Notes: generated by a model from the letters alone, not told the origin. A DNA stretch of 64,000 nucleotides from an uncultured Selenomonadaceae bacterium (GCA_902778455.1 CACYXR010000007.1:1-64000); one strand, 5' to 3'. Shown: positions 1 to 8,220, numbered from the stretch's first letter. Made by a program: numbers and translations.

Positions 1-157
1 ATGATTTGGGGACGTCCCATAAAATGGGCTGTCCAGAAATAGGGGACGTGTGCCTGACCTTACCAAAACCCGTGTCCATTTTCTAGGGTATAGTTTAAAA
101 GACCTGCGGAGTCGTAGAAGGTTATAGACTATGATGAGTAAAGAAGTTTAATTTATT
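1..157. other. Intergenic stretch at window edge, no gene seen
   Basis: No convincing reading frame with a ribosome site was found here. The motif ggggacgt occurs twice, at about 9 and 43, within a GC-rich head that is followed by AT-rich sequence. Such motifs are reminiscent of the ends of small REP- or transposase-linked elements, but that link is only a guess. This stretch also carries the downstream region of the leftmost gene. Confidence 0.3.
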
Positions 158-1693
158 TTACATGACTGCACTATTTTCTGTGCATTTATTATTATGAACG
201 AACCCAATACCAACCGCTTCCCTCAGCTTTTCCCATAGCTTCACCATCGCCAGAGTGTCAAGCCCACAGTACGCGAGCAGGGCTTTTCTTGCTTTGGCGG
301 ATTCTTCGTGCGTCATTTCGCCCAACTGCAGATAGACCGCAGGGGCTTCCACTCCGTTATGGACGCCTTCTAGATTCCCGTAATTTAACTCGTCGTCATC
401 CGGGAACAGCGCCGGCAGTACCTGTTTGATGGACCAGGAGCCGTTCATTTCTCTCATGTAATACTGTTTCGCCCTAAACGGAACGGCGATATCGCAAAAA
501 TTTTCCAGAATATGATTCAGGTCTCCCGCCAAATCCGGAAATTGTGCGGCCAAATCATCAATCACCCTTGTTTCAAAAGCACTGTTATAGGCCACGGTAC
601 AGGCATCTTCCGGGATATCGGCGCATAAACGTTCAGCCAGAGCGCGGCGCGGATCGCTTTCCGGATTTCCGAGGAATTCCAAATGCCTAGGCGCCGCCCC
701 CTCCTCGTCGACGATATGCAGCGAGTACTGGAACGGCAACTGTTGATAAGGGCTGGTACCGTCGTAAAGCGGCACCGCCGGATTGATGGTTTCGAAATCG
801 AGAAAGGCGAGCGGATAGGTGAGCGTTGACAAGAAATCTCGGATGGGCTCAGTCTCGATATGCGGAGGGAGCGAGGGATCCAGTGCATAGCGCACCTGAT
901 ACTGCTGATTTGCAGTCAAATGCCCATCCTTCAAAATCGCCTTGAAAGAAGTGACGCCGTCTTTGAAAAGTTTCATCTTCGTGCTGTTTCTCATCCCGGC
1001 TACGTCAAATACATTTGGAGAAGGAAGATGACCGGTACAGTAGTCAAAGAATCCGCAGCCATAAGGCTTGAAACAGTGCTCGTCCGCGCCGTCTCCCGGC
1101 TCGTCGGTTTGCTTCAGGCAATCGTCGAAACGAAGGATGTTGTCCCGTACCTCATCCTGCATGCCCCGGACTTCATCCGTCATATCCTCCTGGCAGAACA
1201 GCTTGTCCAGCTCGATTCCTCCGTGGCGAACGTAATGGTTATCGATATACACGAGAACGGCGCGGCGCACATCATAGCCCGCCCGGGAAAGCACATAGTA
1301 CTGGAAAGCGACGTCATCGTAATAAACGTCCTTGACGTCGGTCGAGCTCTTGACCTCATAGAGTTCAACAGCGCCGCCGCCCAGATTCCTCAATAAATCG
1401 ACCCGGCAGAACAGCCCTTCATGCTGGAAGGAAGCCTCGGCAATAACCGGGACGCCGCCGTCGATCAGATCCTTGGTTTTTTGTATCATTCCGGGATAAT
1501 CATCCTTCCTGTAAGGGATCTCCTCATACGCGCCAAAAAGGCCGCGTGCCAGTTCCCCGACGTTCGTTCCGTTTGCCAGCACCGCTTCATTCATGCAGCC
1601 GTCGTCATATTCCTCGATTTTGTTGTCCAAGAGCCAGAGCATTTTCGGGCATTGCACGCCTTGACAATAGCGCGTTTTCGAAAGGTGTATCAT
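158..1693 (-). CDS. DUF2779 family nuclease-like protein
   Basis: The 511-residue product has the layout of DUF2779 proteins. The N-terminal part carries Cys10 and Cys15, and near residues 205-220 three more cysteines occur in HCFKPYGCGFFDYC, which recalls the iron-sulfur cysteines of Cas4/Dna2-type nucleases. A PD-(D/E)XK-like active site is visible as CRVDLLRN followed by ELYEVKSS. The C-terminal half starts with AFLDFETINPAVP, the DUF2779 signature, which resembles a DEDD exonuclease fold. A start at 1693 is supported by GGAGG eight bases upstream. Such proteins are often found in mobile or defence regions. The nuclease role is inferred from motifs and its target is unknown. It is the last gene on the accessory side of the window. 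Confidence 0.75.
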   Translation of the reverse strand: MIHLSKTRYCQGVQCPKMLWLLDNKIEEYDDGCMNEAVLANGTNVGELARGLFGAYEEIPYRKDDYPGMIQKTKDLIDGGVPVIAEASFQHEGLFCRVDLLRNLGGGAVELYEVKSSTDVKDVYYDDVAFQYYVLSRAGYDVRRAVLVYIDNHYVRHGGIELDKLFCQEDMTDEVRGMQDEVRDNILRFDDCLKQTDEPGDGADEHCFKPYGCGFFDYCTGHLPSPNVFDVAGMRNSTKMKLFKDGVTSFKAILKDGHLTANQQYQVRYALDPSLPPHIETEPIRDFLSTLTYPLAFLDFETINPAVPLYDGTSPYQQLPFQYSLHIVDEEGAAPRHLEFLGNPESDPRRALAERLCADIPEDACTVAYNSAFETRVIDDLAAQFPDLAGDLNHILENFCDIAVPFRAKQYYMREMNGSWSIKQVLPALFPDDDELNYGNLEGVHNGVEAPAVYLQLGEMTHEESAKARKALLAYCGLDTLAMVKLWEKLREAVGIGFVHNNKCTENSAVM

Positions 1694-1804
1694 ATTATGT
1701 CCTCCTTCGTTATCGCAGTCAGCCGATGCAAAATCTTAATCCATTGTTTCTTTGTCCATAAGTATAACATAGAGGATAGGAAAAATTTTGCATGTCGTAA
1801 AATC

Positions 1805-1832
1805 CAACGGGACGGTATAAACCGCCCCGTTG
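1805..1832 (-). terminator. Hairpin downstream of the AT-rich nuclease gene
   Basis: The arms CAACGGGACGGT and ACCGCCCCGTTG form an almost perfect 12-bp stem with a 4-base loop, in the 286-bp gap between the two leftmost genes. Read on the minus strand it is followed by a short GGATTTTAC stretch, so it is a plausible but weak intrinsic terminator. Confidence 0.5.
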
Positions 1833-1946
1833 ATAATTTGATAAAGTTTCATATTGTTATGGATTTGAAGAGTATTGATTAAAAACTAGAAAAATCCCCT
1901 CTATGTTTTTCCGATACTTTCCATCGACAGTATGTTCTGTCTCACA

Positions 1947-2052
1947 GTTTCAACATATCCTTTTATTTGTTCCATCATGCTACGATATGGTACTGACAGC
2001 CGGGGAGATCCGGAGATGTTTCAACATATCCTTTATTTGTTCCATCATGCTA
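1947..2052. repeat. Imperfect tandem duplication at the nuclease 3' end
   Basis: A 36-bp unit at 1947-1982 recurs as 35 bp at 2018-2052, 71 bp apart, with one A missing in the inner copy (ataaagg against ataaaagg on the minus strand). The inner copy lies inside the nuclease gene. The outer copy, read from SMMEQIKGYVET, would continue in frame for another 15 or so codons and probably represents the original C-terminus. The duplication plus the lost base gives the present gene a different tail. Confidence 0.75.
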
Positions 2053-3593
2053 TTGATAGACTTTTGAAAGACATGCTCATCATACAGACTTTTAGCTGCA
2101 TCATTCATTCTTCTTAAATTTATCTCCTCGTTTGACGCAGACGTATGCAGATATTCCCATACAGGCATTGCATCTGTTTTGAATCTATCTTCATTTGTAT
2201 TTAATATGTGTGCTAATTTTTCTTTAAGTTCCGGACTTCTTTTTTTACCATTCACACAATTATTTTCCTGGGGATTGAACACTAAAAATCCAGCATACAA
2301 ACTTTCCTCGACCTCAATACCAAACCAAAGTTCCAGACCATCGAATCCCAGCTGTACGGAATTGCATTTATAGTATACTCCGGGAAATATTTTTTTTGCT
2401 GCGTATTGTTCAACACAACAACTATAATCTCCCCATTTATCTTGATCATCTTCTCTCATTGCTGGCGGAATTCTTTCCAAATCATAGGAAGCTCCTATTT
2501 TTTGCATTTCTGTATCAAGAACATGAAAAATTTCTTTCACTAACTCCTTACCTGTTCGAATTTTATAGAGCGGCGACTCCTGATATCTTTGTCTAAGTTC
2601 ATTAACAAGAATTTTGGAATCTATCTCTGACAAATATGGTTTGGCAGCAGTCGTCAGTAAAAAGTTTTTCCCACCAAGAAGTTTTGCCAAGTCTTCCAAA
2701 GCAATAGCTTGAATGTCTTCTTCTTTCCTCAACTCTGGTGTCAATAGCTCCACATCGAGGTACATTTCTTCATTAGCCTTATCCTCCCTGATCTTATTTG
2801 ATTTTATGAGGCCTGCGCCTATCACGCCTTTACCCCCATAATAATAAAAAATGTAATCTTCCTGATTAAATTTATTTAGATCAACACCTGCTTCACCGTA
2901 AGCACTAACCCTTCTATTTTTGAACATATCCCAAACCACGTTATTTGTTTTATTGATTATGAATATAATTCCCTTTTTGTCTTTTGGATTTATATGATAG
3001 TCATATGGCTTGGCAAAGAACTCAAAGAACATCTCACCGTGAATATTATATAGACGATAAGGAAGAAAATCAATATCAATTCCTTTATCCTTCCAGTAAG
3101 TTATGGCTTCAATAAGTTTTACATCAGATGAACTGCCCACGATAATCATTATTTGCTTTTGATTAAAATTTTCTCTCGGCAACGGTTTCTCCAATCCGAA
3201 TATAACCTGATGTTCTTCAGCGAGAATATCATTTGCATCTTCCTTTCCCTTATATCCTTTATATAGGCGATCAAGTTCTGTATATTCCTTTCTACCATAT
3301 TTTTGTGTATAGCGCATAATCTGAATGGTAGTATCTTCGTTAACGTTGCTGCGTTTCAACTCGAAAATAACTAAATTTCCCGCTTCATCCAGCGCCAACA
3401 AATCCGGCTCTGGCTGAAACGGGCGTTCCTGAAAGATAGGCATGAGCTGCCCATTTTCCGCATAGAGTTTTCCAAGATTCTGCGCCAGCAAATTTTCGAG
3501 ATCCTTTTCATTATTACCTATATCAGCATAATCATAAAACCTCATCGCCTCCAAAGATAATGTTTTGCCCGCTTGTTTAAATTGATATAACAT
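1980..3593 (-). CDS. PD-(D/E)XK nuclease with NucS-like N-terminal domain
   Basis: This 537-residue protein begins with a region resembling NucS/DUF91-type endonucleases. The active-site pattern is visible as EPDLLALDEAGNLVIFELKRS at about residues 75-95, that is D, then ExK. The remaining 400 residues are unrecognised apart from a C-terminal part that may resemble DUF4268-like nuclease-associated domains. The start at 3593 follows GAGGATGATAAGGT. The gene is strongly AT-rich (many AAA, ATA and TTA codons) compared with the GC-rich core genes, which suggests recent transfer. Its last 20 or so codons come from a tandem duplication and are probably not the ancestral C-terminus. A DNA-cleaving defence role is inferred from the motif and the setting. 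Confidence 0.65.
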   Translation of the reverse strand: MLYQFKQAGKTLSLEAMRFYDYADIGNNEKDLENLLAQNLGKLYAENGQLMPIFQERPFQPEPDLLALDEAGNLVIFELKRSNVNEDTTIQIMRYTQKYGRKEYTELDRLYKGYKGKEDANDILAEEHQVIFGLEKPLPRENFNQKQIMIIVGSSSDVKLIEAITYWKDKGIDIDFLPYRLYNIHGEMFFEFFAKPYDYHINPKDKKGIIFIINKTNNVVWDMFKNRRVSAYGEAGVDLNKFNQEDYIFYYYGGKGVIGAGLIKSNKIREDKANEEMYLDVELLTPELRKEEDIQAIALEDLAKLLGGKNFLLTTAAKPYLSEIDSKILVNELRQRYQESPLYKIRTGKELVKEIFHVLDTEMQKIGASYDLERIPPAMREDDQDKWGDYSCCVEQYAAKKIFPGVYYKCNSVQLGFDGLELWFGIEVEESLYAGFLVFNPQENNCVNGKKRSPELKEKLAHILNTNEDRFKTDAMPVWEYLHTSASNEEINLRRMNDAAKSLYDEHVFQKSINSMMEQIKDMLKHLRISPAVSTIS

Positions 3594-4030
3594 ACCTTAT
3601 CATCCTCTTTGTTTAAAAATAAAGTTCTCTATGTTATCCCTAATTCCCAATCTATCACATTCAATTCATTTCCTATTTCCCGGCAACCATATGCTCCATG
3701 TGATTGTTTTACAAGAGCAGTGTTAGCGGCGCCTCATTCACCATCTCCTTTGCCATCCGCCAACCGTTTTAACGTTTATATTCGCCGCCAATCTCCAAAA
3801 TCCTGCTTCATACATTCACAGCCTTCTCCTCCGCAGCGAGCAGCAGTTCCCTAGTGTACTTGTACGATGATAATTAAACAGTTCCACCGCCTATGCCGCC
3901 ATCTGCTTCGTTGTCGTCGTTCGCCGTAGCCATCGCCACGACTCGCTCCTTCGCCTCGCATATGACGACATATACGGCATCATTTTTCGTTCAAAAATCA
4001 TCGTATCAGTACACTGAATTCAAACGAAGT
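3594..4030. other. Gene-free stretch around the MITE-like element
   Basis: No full-length gene with a ribosome site was found on either strand. It contains the MITE-like element described separately. To its left, on the minus strand, is a short coding-looking stretch containing TRELLLAAEEKAVNV before a stop, which may be a gene remnant interrupted by the element. Confidence 0.4.
3853..4015. mobile_element. MITE-like element with 19-bp inverted ends
   Basis: The 19 bases at 3853-3871 (agtgtacttgtacgatgat) match the reverse complement of 3997-4015 at 17 of 19 positions, enclosing a GC-rich 125-bp core. The size and terminal inverted repeats fit a non-autonomous miniature element. Read on the minus strand, the core has an open stretch beginning TKNDAVYVVICEAKERVV that stops at a TAA just before the left repeat. 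No transposase is present nearby. Confidence 0.55.
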
Positions 4031-4144
4031 TTAGTCGGTATAGGCCCCGCATGAAAGCCGGACGTCTTCGGAAATCTTCAGCCTGTCGATGGTGTCTTTG
4101 ATCTGAAATATGTGCAGGATGCTTTCCTTCCCCTTCACGCTCAT
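4031..4144 (-). CDS. Possible 37-residue ORF after the cluster's last gene
   Basis: An ATG at 4144 begins a 37-codon frame (MSVKGKESILHIFQ... ending CGAYTD) four bases after the stop of the preceding gene. There is no clear ribosome site, so translation would depend on coupling. It could equally be the tail of a broken gene. No family is recognised. Confidence 0.2.
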   Translation of the reverse strand: MSVKGKESILHIFQIKDTIDRLKISEDVRLSCGAYTD

Positions 4145-4148
4145 TAGG

Positions 4149-4787
4149 TTACAAGATGATATGAGAAATCATCTTTCCATCGCACTTTATAAGTGCGTTT
4201 ACGTCCGTTGCCCCGCTTTCCTTTATGACGAAAAGGATCCTGTTCTTGTGTTTCTTGTACCACTTCATCTCATCCAGCCATTGTCCTTCAGCCGGAAGTT
4301 TGAGATTGCAGTCCATAAACACAAACATCAATGACGAAGGGGACAACTGTAGGGAACCTCGGGTAAACGGCAGGAATACGGCCGCATATTCAGACGAGTC
4401 TTTGTCCGTACTCCAGTTTTCCAATAATTTCCGCGTCGGGATATGACGTAATCTCGGAGGACATATCCCGGCTTCATCAGCTGTATTCGACCAATAATAA
4501 TATCCGCAGCGCCGCACGATCAATTTGGGATCATGGAAGCACAGCTTTTCGATGCAGCTCAATATATCCTGAAAATCATCGGGTTGAACGGTCCGGGATG
4601 TGCTGAAAGAAAAAATGACCGAGCTTAATTCCGGCATCATCGTTTCTCCGCCAAACTGCCCTTCGATGCGTCTGCTGGGTGCATAAGAATTGTACCGCGC
4701 AGCCAGCGCGACATTCCTCTTGATGAAGCGGGCCAGTAAACGCCTTCCACCGTCTCTCCACCTTGTCATGCCTGCATTGTCATCCAC
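4149..4787 (-). CDS. Hypothetical protein at the 3' end of the FtsZ-like/AAA+ cluster
   Basis: The 212-residue product is not recognised. It may start at GTG 4787 (upstream GGACGGTGA) or at ATG 4769. The C-terminal third alternates hydrophobic strands and helices (LMFVFMDCNLKLP, then KNRILFVIKESG), which suggests an alpha/beta fold; a degenerate von Willebrand A domain was considered because such proteins accompany AAA+ ATPases, but no metal-site DxSxS motif is visible. It is downstream of one of the three palindrome promoters of the cluster, which argues for shared regulation. The 5' region contains several short overlapping frames, so the gene could be an N-terminally broken remnant. Confidence 0.5.
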   Translation of the reverse strand: MDDNAGMTRWRDGGRRLLARFIKRNVALAARYNSYAPSRRIEGQFGGETMMPELSSVIFSFSTSRTVQPDDFQDILSCIEKLCFHDPKLIVRRCGYYYWSNTADEAGICPPRLRHIPTRKLLENWSTDKDSSEYAAVFLPFTRGSLQLSPSSLMFVFMDCNLKLPAEGQWLDEMKWYKKHKNRILFVIKESGATDVNALIKCDGKMISHIIL

Positions 4788-4793
4788 GATGCT

Positions 4794-4892
4794 TCACCGT
4801 CCTTTTATTCCTTTACCACAACATATCGTTCCCGTATACCCGGAATCTGAATATACCAATTCAATAGTGGCATTAGAGTTATACCCAGCCAT
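4794..4892 (-). CDS. Short ORF between promoter and hypothetical gene
   Basis: An ATG at 4892, preceded by a good ribosome site (GGAAGGAGAATAAGA), opens a 32-codon frame (MAGYNSNATIELVYSD..., ending KGIKGR). It stops six bases before the GTG of the next gene. A second short frame, from ATG 4950 to 4879 (MRDGVSQETVIIAVRK...), overlaps its start. Either this is a true leader peptide with coupled translation, or these are pieces of one longer gene broken by frameshifts. The strong ribosome site favours translation of the 32-codon frame. Confidence 0.4.
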   Translation of the reverse strand: MAGYNSNATIELVYSDSGYTGTICCGKGIKGR

Positions 4893-5040
4893 TCTTATTC
4901 TCCTTCCGCACGGCAATGATTACTGTTTCCTGCGAAACTCCATCCCTCATACACCCGCACGGAATTCCGATGTATCGACAGAAATCAGTTCAGTATAGCA
5001 ATCTTTTCTTCCCCATGTCTTTCATTGTATCTTTATCCCC

Positions 5041-5080
5041 ATTATAAAAAAAGCCACATGCAATATTTTGCACATGGCCT
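5041..5080 (-). promoter_or_regulatory. Cluster promoter P1: palindrome plus TATAAT
   Basis: On the minus strand a dyad centred at 5065.5, with core TGCAATATTTTGCA (plus-strand order, 5059-5072) and imperfect outer arms gccacatg/cacatggc, lies immediately before TATAAT (5046-5041). The dyad centre is 19.5 bp from the hexamer, the same spacing as at the two other palindrome promoters of the cluster. A run of T follows the stem here, so it may also end transcription from the PolC-like gene. No good -35 hexamer is present, which hints at activator-dependent firing. Confidence 0.6.
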
Positions 5081-5126
5081 TTCATTGAAACGATTTTATC
5101 CACGTTGTTACATCATCGCATGACGT

Positions 5127-6494
5127 TTATGTCTTCTTCAGCGCGTCCCGAAAATATTGCCGAATAGCGAACCCCTCCTCCATCATTTCCATCGCTACGA
5201 GAAGCGCGTATTCGTCCTCCTGCGTCCAGCCGTCCGGAGAAAATCCCCTCGTGCTGCTTTCCAACGTGGATATAACGTCGTTCTCCCCATTGGCGATGGA
5301 AAGACAAACCTCTTCGTTAAGCTCTTCCACCGTTTCAAAAAACGCCCGATAGAATTTTCCCTGATCGACGCGCAGCTTGTAATAAAGCAGTCGCCAAGCC
5401 ATGATTGCAGAAGAGATACAATGTGCCATGGGGAACAGGTATCGGATTCGGTTGCAGTAACCGATGAACCACATCGGAACGCCGCGGGAAAGGAGTTCTT
5501 TTTTCTGTTCTTCCGAAAAGCCCTTTCCTTTTCTTATCCGCTCGGCATAAACAAAGGCCGGTTCCCGGTCGAATCCGGCTTTTTTCAAATAAGCAAAGAC
5601 ATCTTCCCGGCAGGTTGGCAATTCATTCTGTGTAATTATGCCGTTCTTAAGCAATCGTTCCCCGTTCCCAAGCCATACGCCCGTCCCGCGGCAAATTGCG
5701 AAAAGCCGTGCTATATCGTAAAGCCCGATGAGCTTGAAATGCGCAAGCACTTTCTCCGCGTATCGCTCCATCAATCCACGGACGCCGACGAAGGAACCGC
5801 CTTGTTGCAGCGTTTCTCCGACGGGCAAAGTATCGGAAGCATCGGCGAGCGGAATCTGTCCGGAGCGTATGCCCGTCAAGGCCGCAAGCCCGGAAAGCTG
5901 ATCTGTCGTTTGAGTCGTCAGCAAATGCAGCGTGGCCGACTCTGAAAATTTCATCTTCAAAACGCCGGTCTGCCCACCGTCCGATATACCTTCGTTTTTC
6001 TGCAAAGCCGCCATAACTACTCCCAATTTTTCGGACGGAATATTGTAATTGAAATCCGCTGAGTAATCGTGGGGAGCGCCATAGAAAAACCACGGTTCCA
6101 GGCCAAAGCCTTCGCCAATCATGGATTTCCCGCAAACGGGACAAACCTTGTCCGGTAGTTCCACACCAACGCGGACGCTCTCCGGCACGTTGAATTCCGA
6201 ATGCTTGCAATGCGCGCAGCGGTAATGAGGCGGCAGTGGATTGATGCCTCCGTTGACGCCTAAGAGATAAGCCAGAAAAGAGTTTCCAAGCGTGCCGCGA
6301 ATAGACACGTCCCCCGCGTCAAGCCCAGCTTTTGTGAAAGCGTCGCTGACAGCAAGCATCAGCACGTCCGCGCCGCATGCCGCAGCGTATTCCAGTTCTT
6401 CCTCGATGCGGTCGCTTACAATCTTCGGCAGAGTGTCACCGTATAGTTCAGCCGCCCGTGCGCGAATTTGTGATTCAAATTGATTTGCGTTCAT
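5127..6494 (-). CDS. PolC-like protein lacking polymerase catalytic residues
   Basis: The 455-residue protein resembles part of the palm/finger region of Gram-positive DNA polymerase III PolC, which is normally about 1400 residues. Residues 65-100 (SIRGTLGNSFLAYLLG, NPLPPHYRCAHCKHSEF) and a second CxxC at 118-121 match the PolC zinc-finger region, and a later stretch (ELPTCREDVFAYLKKAGF, then VRKGKG-like RIRKGKGFSEE, and YLFPMAHCISSAIMAWR) matches its downstream part. The catalytic PDIDLNF motif of PolC reads YSADFNY here, keeping one Asp (about D147) and losing the other, and the LDILGHDD motif reads FKLIGLYD. No PHP or exonuclease domain is present. It is therefore probably not an active polymerase. 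The start at 6494 has GGAGGG upstream. It lies in the operon of the FtsZ-like protein. Confidence 0.7.
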   Translation of the reverse strand: MNANQFESQIRARAAELYGDTLPKIVSDRIEEELEYAAACGADVLMLAVSDAFTKAGLDAGDVSIRGTLGNSFLAYLLGVNGGINPLPPHYRCAHCKHSEFNVPESVRVGVELPDKVCPVCGKSMIGEGFGLEPWFFYGAPHDYSADFNYNIPSEKLGVVMAALQKNEGISDGGQTGVLKMKFSESATLHLLTTQTTDQLSGLAALTGIRSGQIPLADASDTLPVGETLQQGGSFVGVRGLMERYAEKVLAHFKLIGLYDIARLFAICRGTGVWLGNGERLLKNGIITQNELPTCREDVFAYLKKAGFDREPAFVYAERIRKGKGFSEEQKKELLSRGVPMWFIGYCNRIRYLFPMAHCISSAIMAWRLLYYKLRVDQGKFYRAFFETVEELNEEVCLSIANGENDVISTLESSTRGFSPDGWTQEDEYALLVAMEMMEEGFAIRQYFRDALKKT

Positions 6495-6597
6495 TTTTCA
6501 TTCCCTCCATTGAAAGAAGACAGTGTATCTACTATGGACTACTTCAAATCCCCAGGAATATTCACCGTCAGCCATCATATCCCTGTTTTTGCCTTTA

Positions 6598-6684
6598 TTA
6601 CCCAATCAGCAACGCCTGATACTGCCTTTCCAATTTAGAATGAAGTGGCGCATCCTGCAACAGCTTCAGGTACTTTCCGTTGGA
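6598..6684 (-). pseudogene. Relic 3' end of a third FtsZ-like gene
   Basis: The minus strand encodes about 26 codons ending LERQYQALLIG and a stop, matching the C-terminus of the neighbouring FtsZ-like protein (SKQYQALLIGK). The 24 bases at 6601-6624 are identical to 6879-6902. Upstream the frame breaks at once. This is best read as the leftover of a duplicated or recombined FtsZ-like gene. Confidence 0.7.
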
Positions 6685-6750
6685 ACGTTATCACTTATAT
6701 CCTCGACGACAACAAATTTTGTATTTCCTTTCTCGCCTCTGCCTTACTAC

Positions 6751-6876
6751 TCATTCATACAGACAACCATACGCATCAAACCAATAGCAATGCTCTTGGA
6801 CAACCAGCGGATACCGAGCCTCGATGTTGTCCAACAGACTATACTTCGGATCGGACTTTTCCTTGAAATTCCTCAT
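6751..6876 (-). CDS. Small ORF overlapping the FtsZ-like gene stop (ATGA)
   Basis: A 41-codon frame (MRNFKEKSDPKYSLLDN..., ending DAYGCLYE) starts at an ATG that shares ATGA with the stop of the FtsZ-like gene, a usual layout for translational coupling. No family is recognised. It sits just before the relic copy of an FtsZ-like 3' end, so it may have arisen by the same rearrangement, either as the N-terminal piece of a gene or as a chance frame. Confidence 0.35.
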   Translation of the reverse strand: MRNFKEKSDPKYSLLDNIEARYPLVVQEHCYWFDAYGCLYE

Positions 6877-8042
6877 TTCCCAATCAGCAACGCCTGATAC
6901 TGTTTCGACATCGTATGATTGGTCGGCGCAGCCGTCAGCAGCTCCACATGCTTGCCGACAGACTCCCTGACTGTTTGCATCGCCGTGTAAAGTGAGCCGC
7001 ATGTCTCGCGGAAAAACATCGTATCGTCGGGAATCTCAACGCTGAACAGCAACCGTTCCATTCGCCCGAAGCGCTTACTTTTTTGAAGCATAGCCAGCGC
7101 TTCCACAACGGCGTCCTCCGCGTTCCCGGCAATGCCGTAGCCGAAAAACGCTTTCCCCGGCTCCTGCATGAAGTCCTTCAATAACGACGTCGGCATCTTC
7201 ATTCCCGGCAATTCGACAATGTCCCCAATTGCCCGGATCAAATGACAGGCGGTAAATTCCCTGTCCGCCGCAGGAACGTAATCGGAAACGTCCAGCACTA
7301 CGTCCACTTTTCGCGACAACAGACGCGTCAACTGACCGCCCTGTGCCTTTGCGCTGTTTGTTCCCTGCCGAAAAGAGGACAGCACGGCAATCGACACAAT
7401 GTCGAGTTCCCGCGCTACATCACCGATAGCCGCCGCCGTCCGCACAGACATCACATTGTCCACGTCCACCAGCATCGCGACATATTCCCTTGCTTCCAGT
7501 TCTTCCCACAGTCTTGCCAGCGTAATATCCGGCTCGGAAGGAATCGCCAGGAATCTACTCTCAGCCATGCGCCCATACTCCTTGACAGCCACAGGCGCGA
7601 CGCCCGCCGTGTTCGCCCGGAGTTCCCGCCATGTCGGGTAGCTCGTCGAGCCTACGCACGCCACGAGATACGGACGTTTTCTTTCTTCCGGCAAACGGCG
7701 CATCAAAAAGCATTGGCGCAGCGCGTCGCAAAGTTCCTTCTGCCCCTCCGCCACAAAGCAATTCATTTGAAGCCCGCGCTGAATCGGCGTGGAACGCGTG
7801 AAAATGAATTGTACGTCGCTTGGCTGGAAGCAGGATAAGTGCCAATAGAGCTTCTTAAGTGTCTTTTTCCCCAGCTTCCACGGATTCACCACTGCCCCGG
7901 TGCAATGTTCACTGAACAGCGACCTCGGGCTTTGCTCCACACGGACATAATATCGGTCGATTGGCAAAACATTTTCGACAATCTCTCGATACACGTCTTC
8001 CAGGCCGTAAAGGATGATGGTTTCTCGTTCCGTATCGTACAT
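6873..8042 (-). CDS. Degenerate FtsZ/tubulin-like protein 1
   Basis: Starting at ATG 8042 (GGGAGG nine bases upstream) the product is 389 residues. Its middle and C-terminal parts follow FtsZ: residues 186-225 (YVAMLVDVDNVMSVRTAAA...IVSIAVLSS) correspond to the segment that carries the GGGTGTG GTP-binding loop in FtsZ, here replaced by VDNVMSVRT; residues 288-320 (LLKDFMQEPGKAFFGYGIAG) match the FtsZ DVRTVMKNAGTALMGIG segment. The first 120 residues match nothing known to me. GTP binding is therefore doubtful. The gene is the first of an operon with a small ORF and the PolC-like gene, driven by a palindrome promoter. It could be a scaffold, an FtsZ partner or a decoy. The fold assignment is reasonably secure, the role is not. 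Confidence 0.65.
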   Translation of the reverse strand: MYDTERETIILYGLEDVYREIVENVLPIDRYYVRVEQSPRSLFSEHCTGAVVNPWKLGKKTLKKLYWHLSCFQPSDVQFIFTRSTPIQRGLQMNCFVAEGQKELCDALRQCFLMRRLPEERKRPYLVACVGSTSYPTWRELRANTAGVAPVAVKEYGRMAESRFLAIPSEPDITLARLWEELEAREYVAMLVDVDNVMSVRTAAAIGDVARELDIVSIAVLSSFRQGTNSAKAQGGQLTRLLSRKVDVVLDVSDYVPAADREFTACHLIRAIGDIVELPGMKMPTSLLKDFMQEPGKAFFGYGIAGNAEDAVVEALAMLQKSKRFGRMERLLFSVEIPDDTMFFRETCGSLYTAMQTVRESVGKHVELLTAAPTNHTMSKQYQALLIGK

Positions 8043-8108
8043 TTCTATCCCTCCCGTATGGCAGGATTTCCCCTCCTGCGATTCAGCCGCTTTTGTCCCT
8101 TTGCATTT

Positions 8109-8153
8109 ATTATAAACGAGGCCATGTGCAGAATTTTGCACATGGCCTCGTTT
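8109..8153 (-). promoter_or_regulatory. Cluster promoter P2: 17-bp-arm palindrome plus TATAAT
   Basis: Perfect 17-base arms (8114-8130 and 8137-8153) surround a 6-base centre; the core is TGCAGAATTTTGCA at 8127-8140. On the minus strand TATAAT occupies 8114-8109, touching the dyad arm, and the dyad centre (8133.5) is 19.5 bp upstream. The FtsZ-like gene starts 67 bases downstream. The likely binder is a dimeric regulator, perhaps the WYL protein of the cluster. Confidence 0.65.
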
Positions 8154-8220
8154 GAAAAATGATTTTTCACTTATTCCTGAAATTCTCCGCTAGCTTGACT
8201 TGTCAATAATCTGCCCTTGA

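Noticed and set aside
1724..1800. tgcaaaatc and attttgcatg near the DUF2779 start as a fourth cluster operator
   Set aside because: The two halves are about 60 bp apart and do not form the tight dyad seen at the other three sites.
4149..4787. von Willebrand A domain in the hypothetical protein
   Set aside because: The metal-site DxSxS and later T/D residues are not visible, so I do not use this name.
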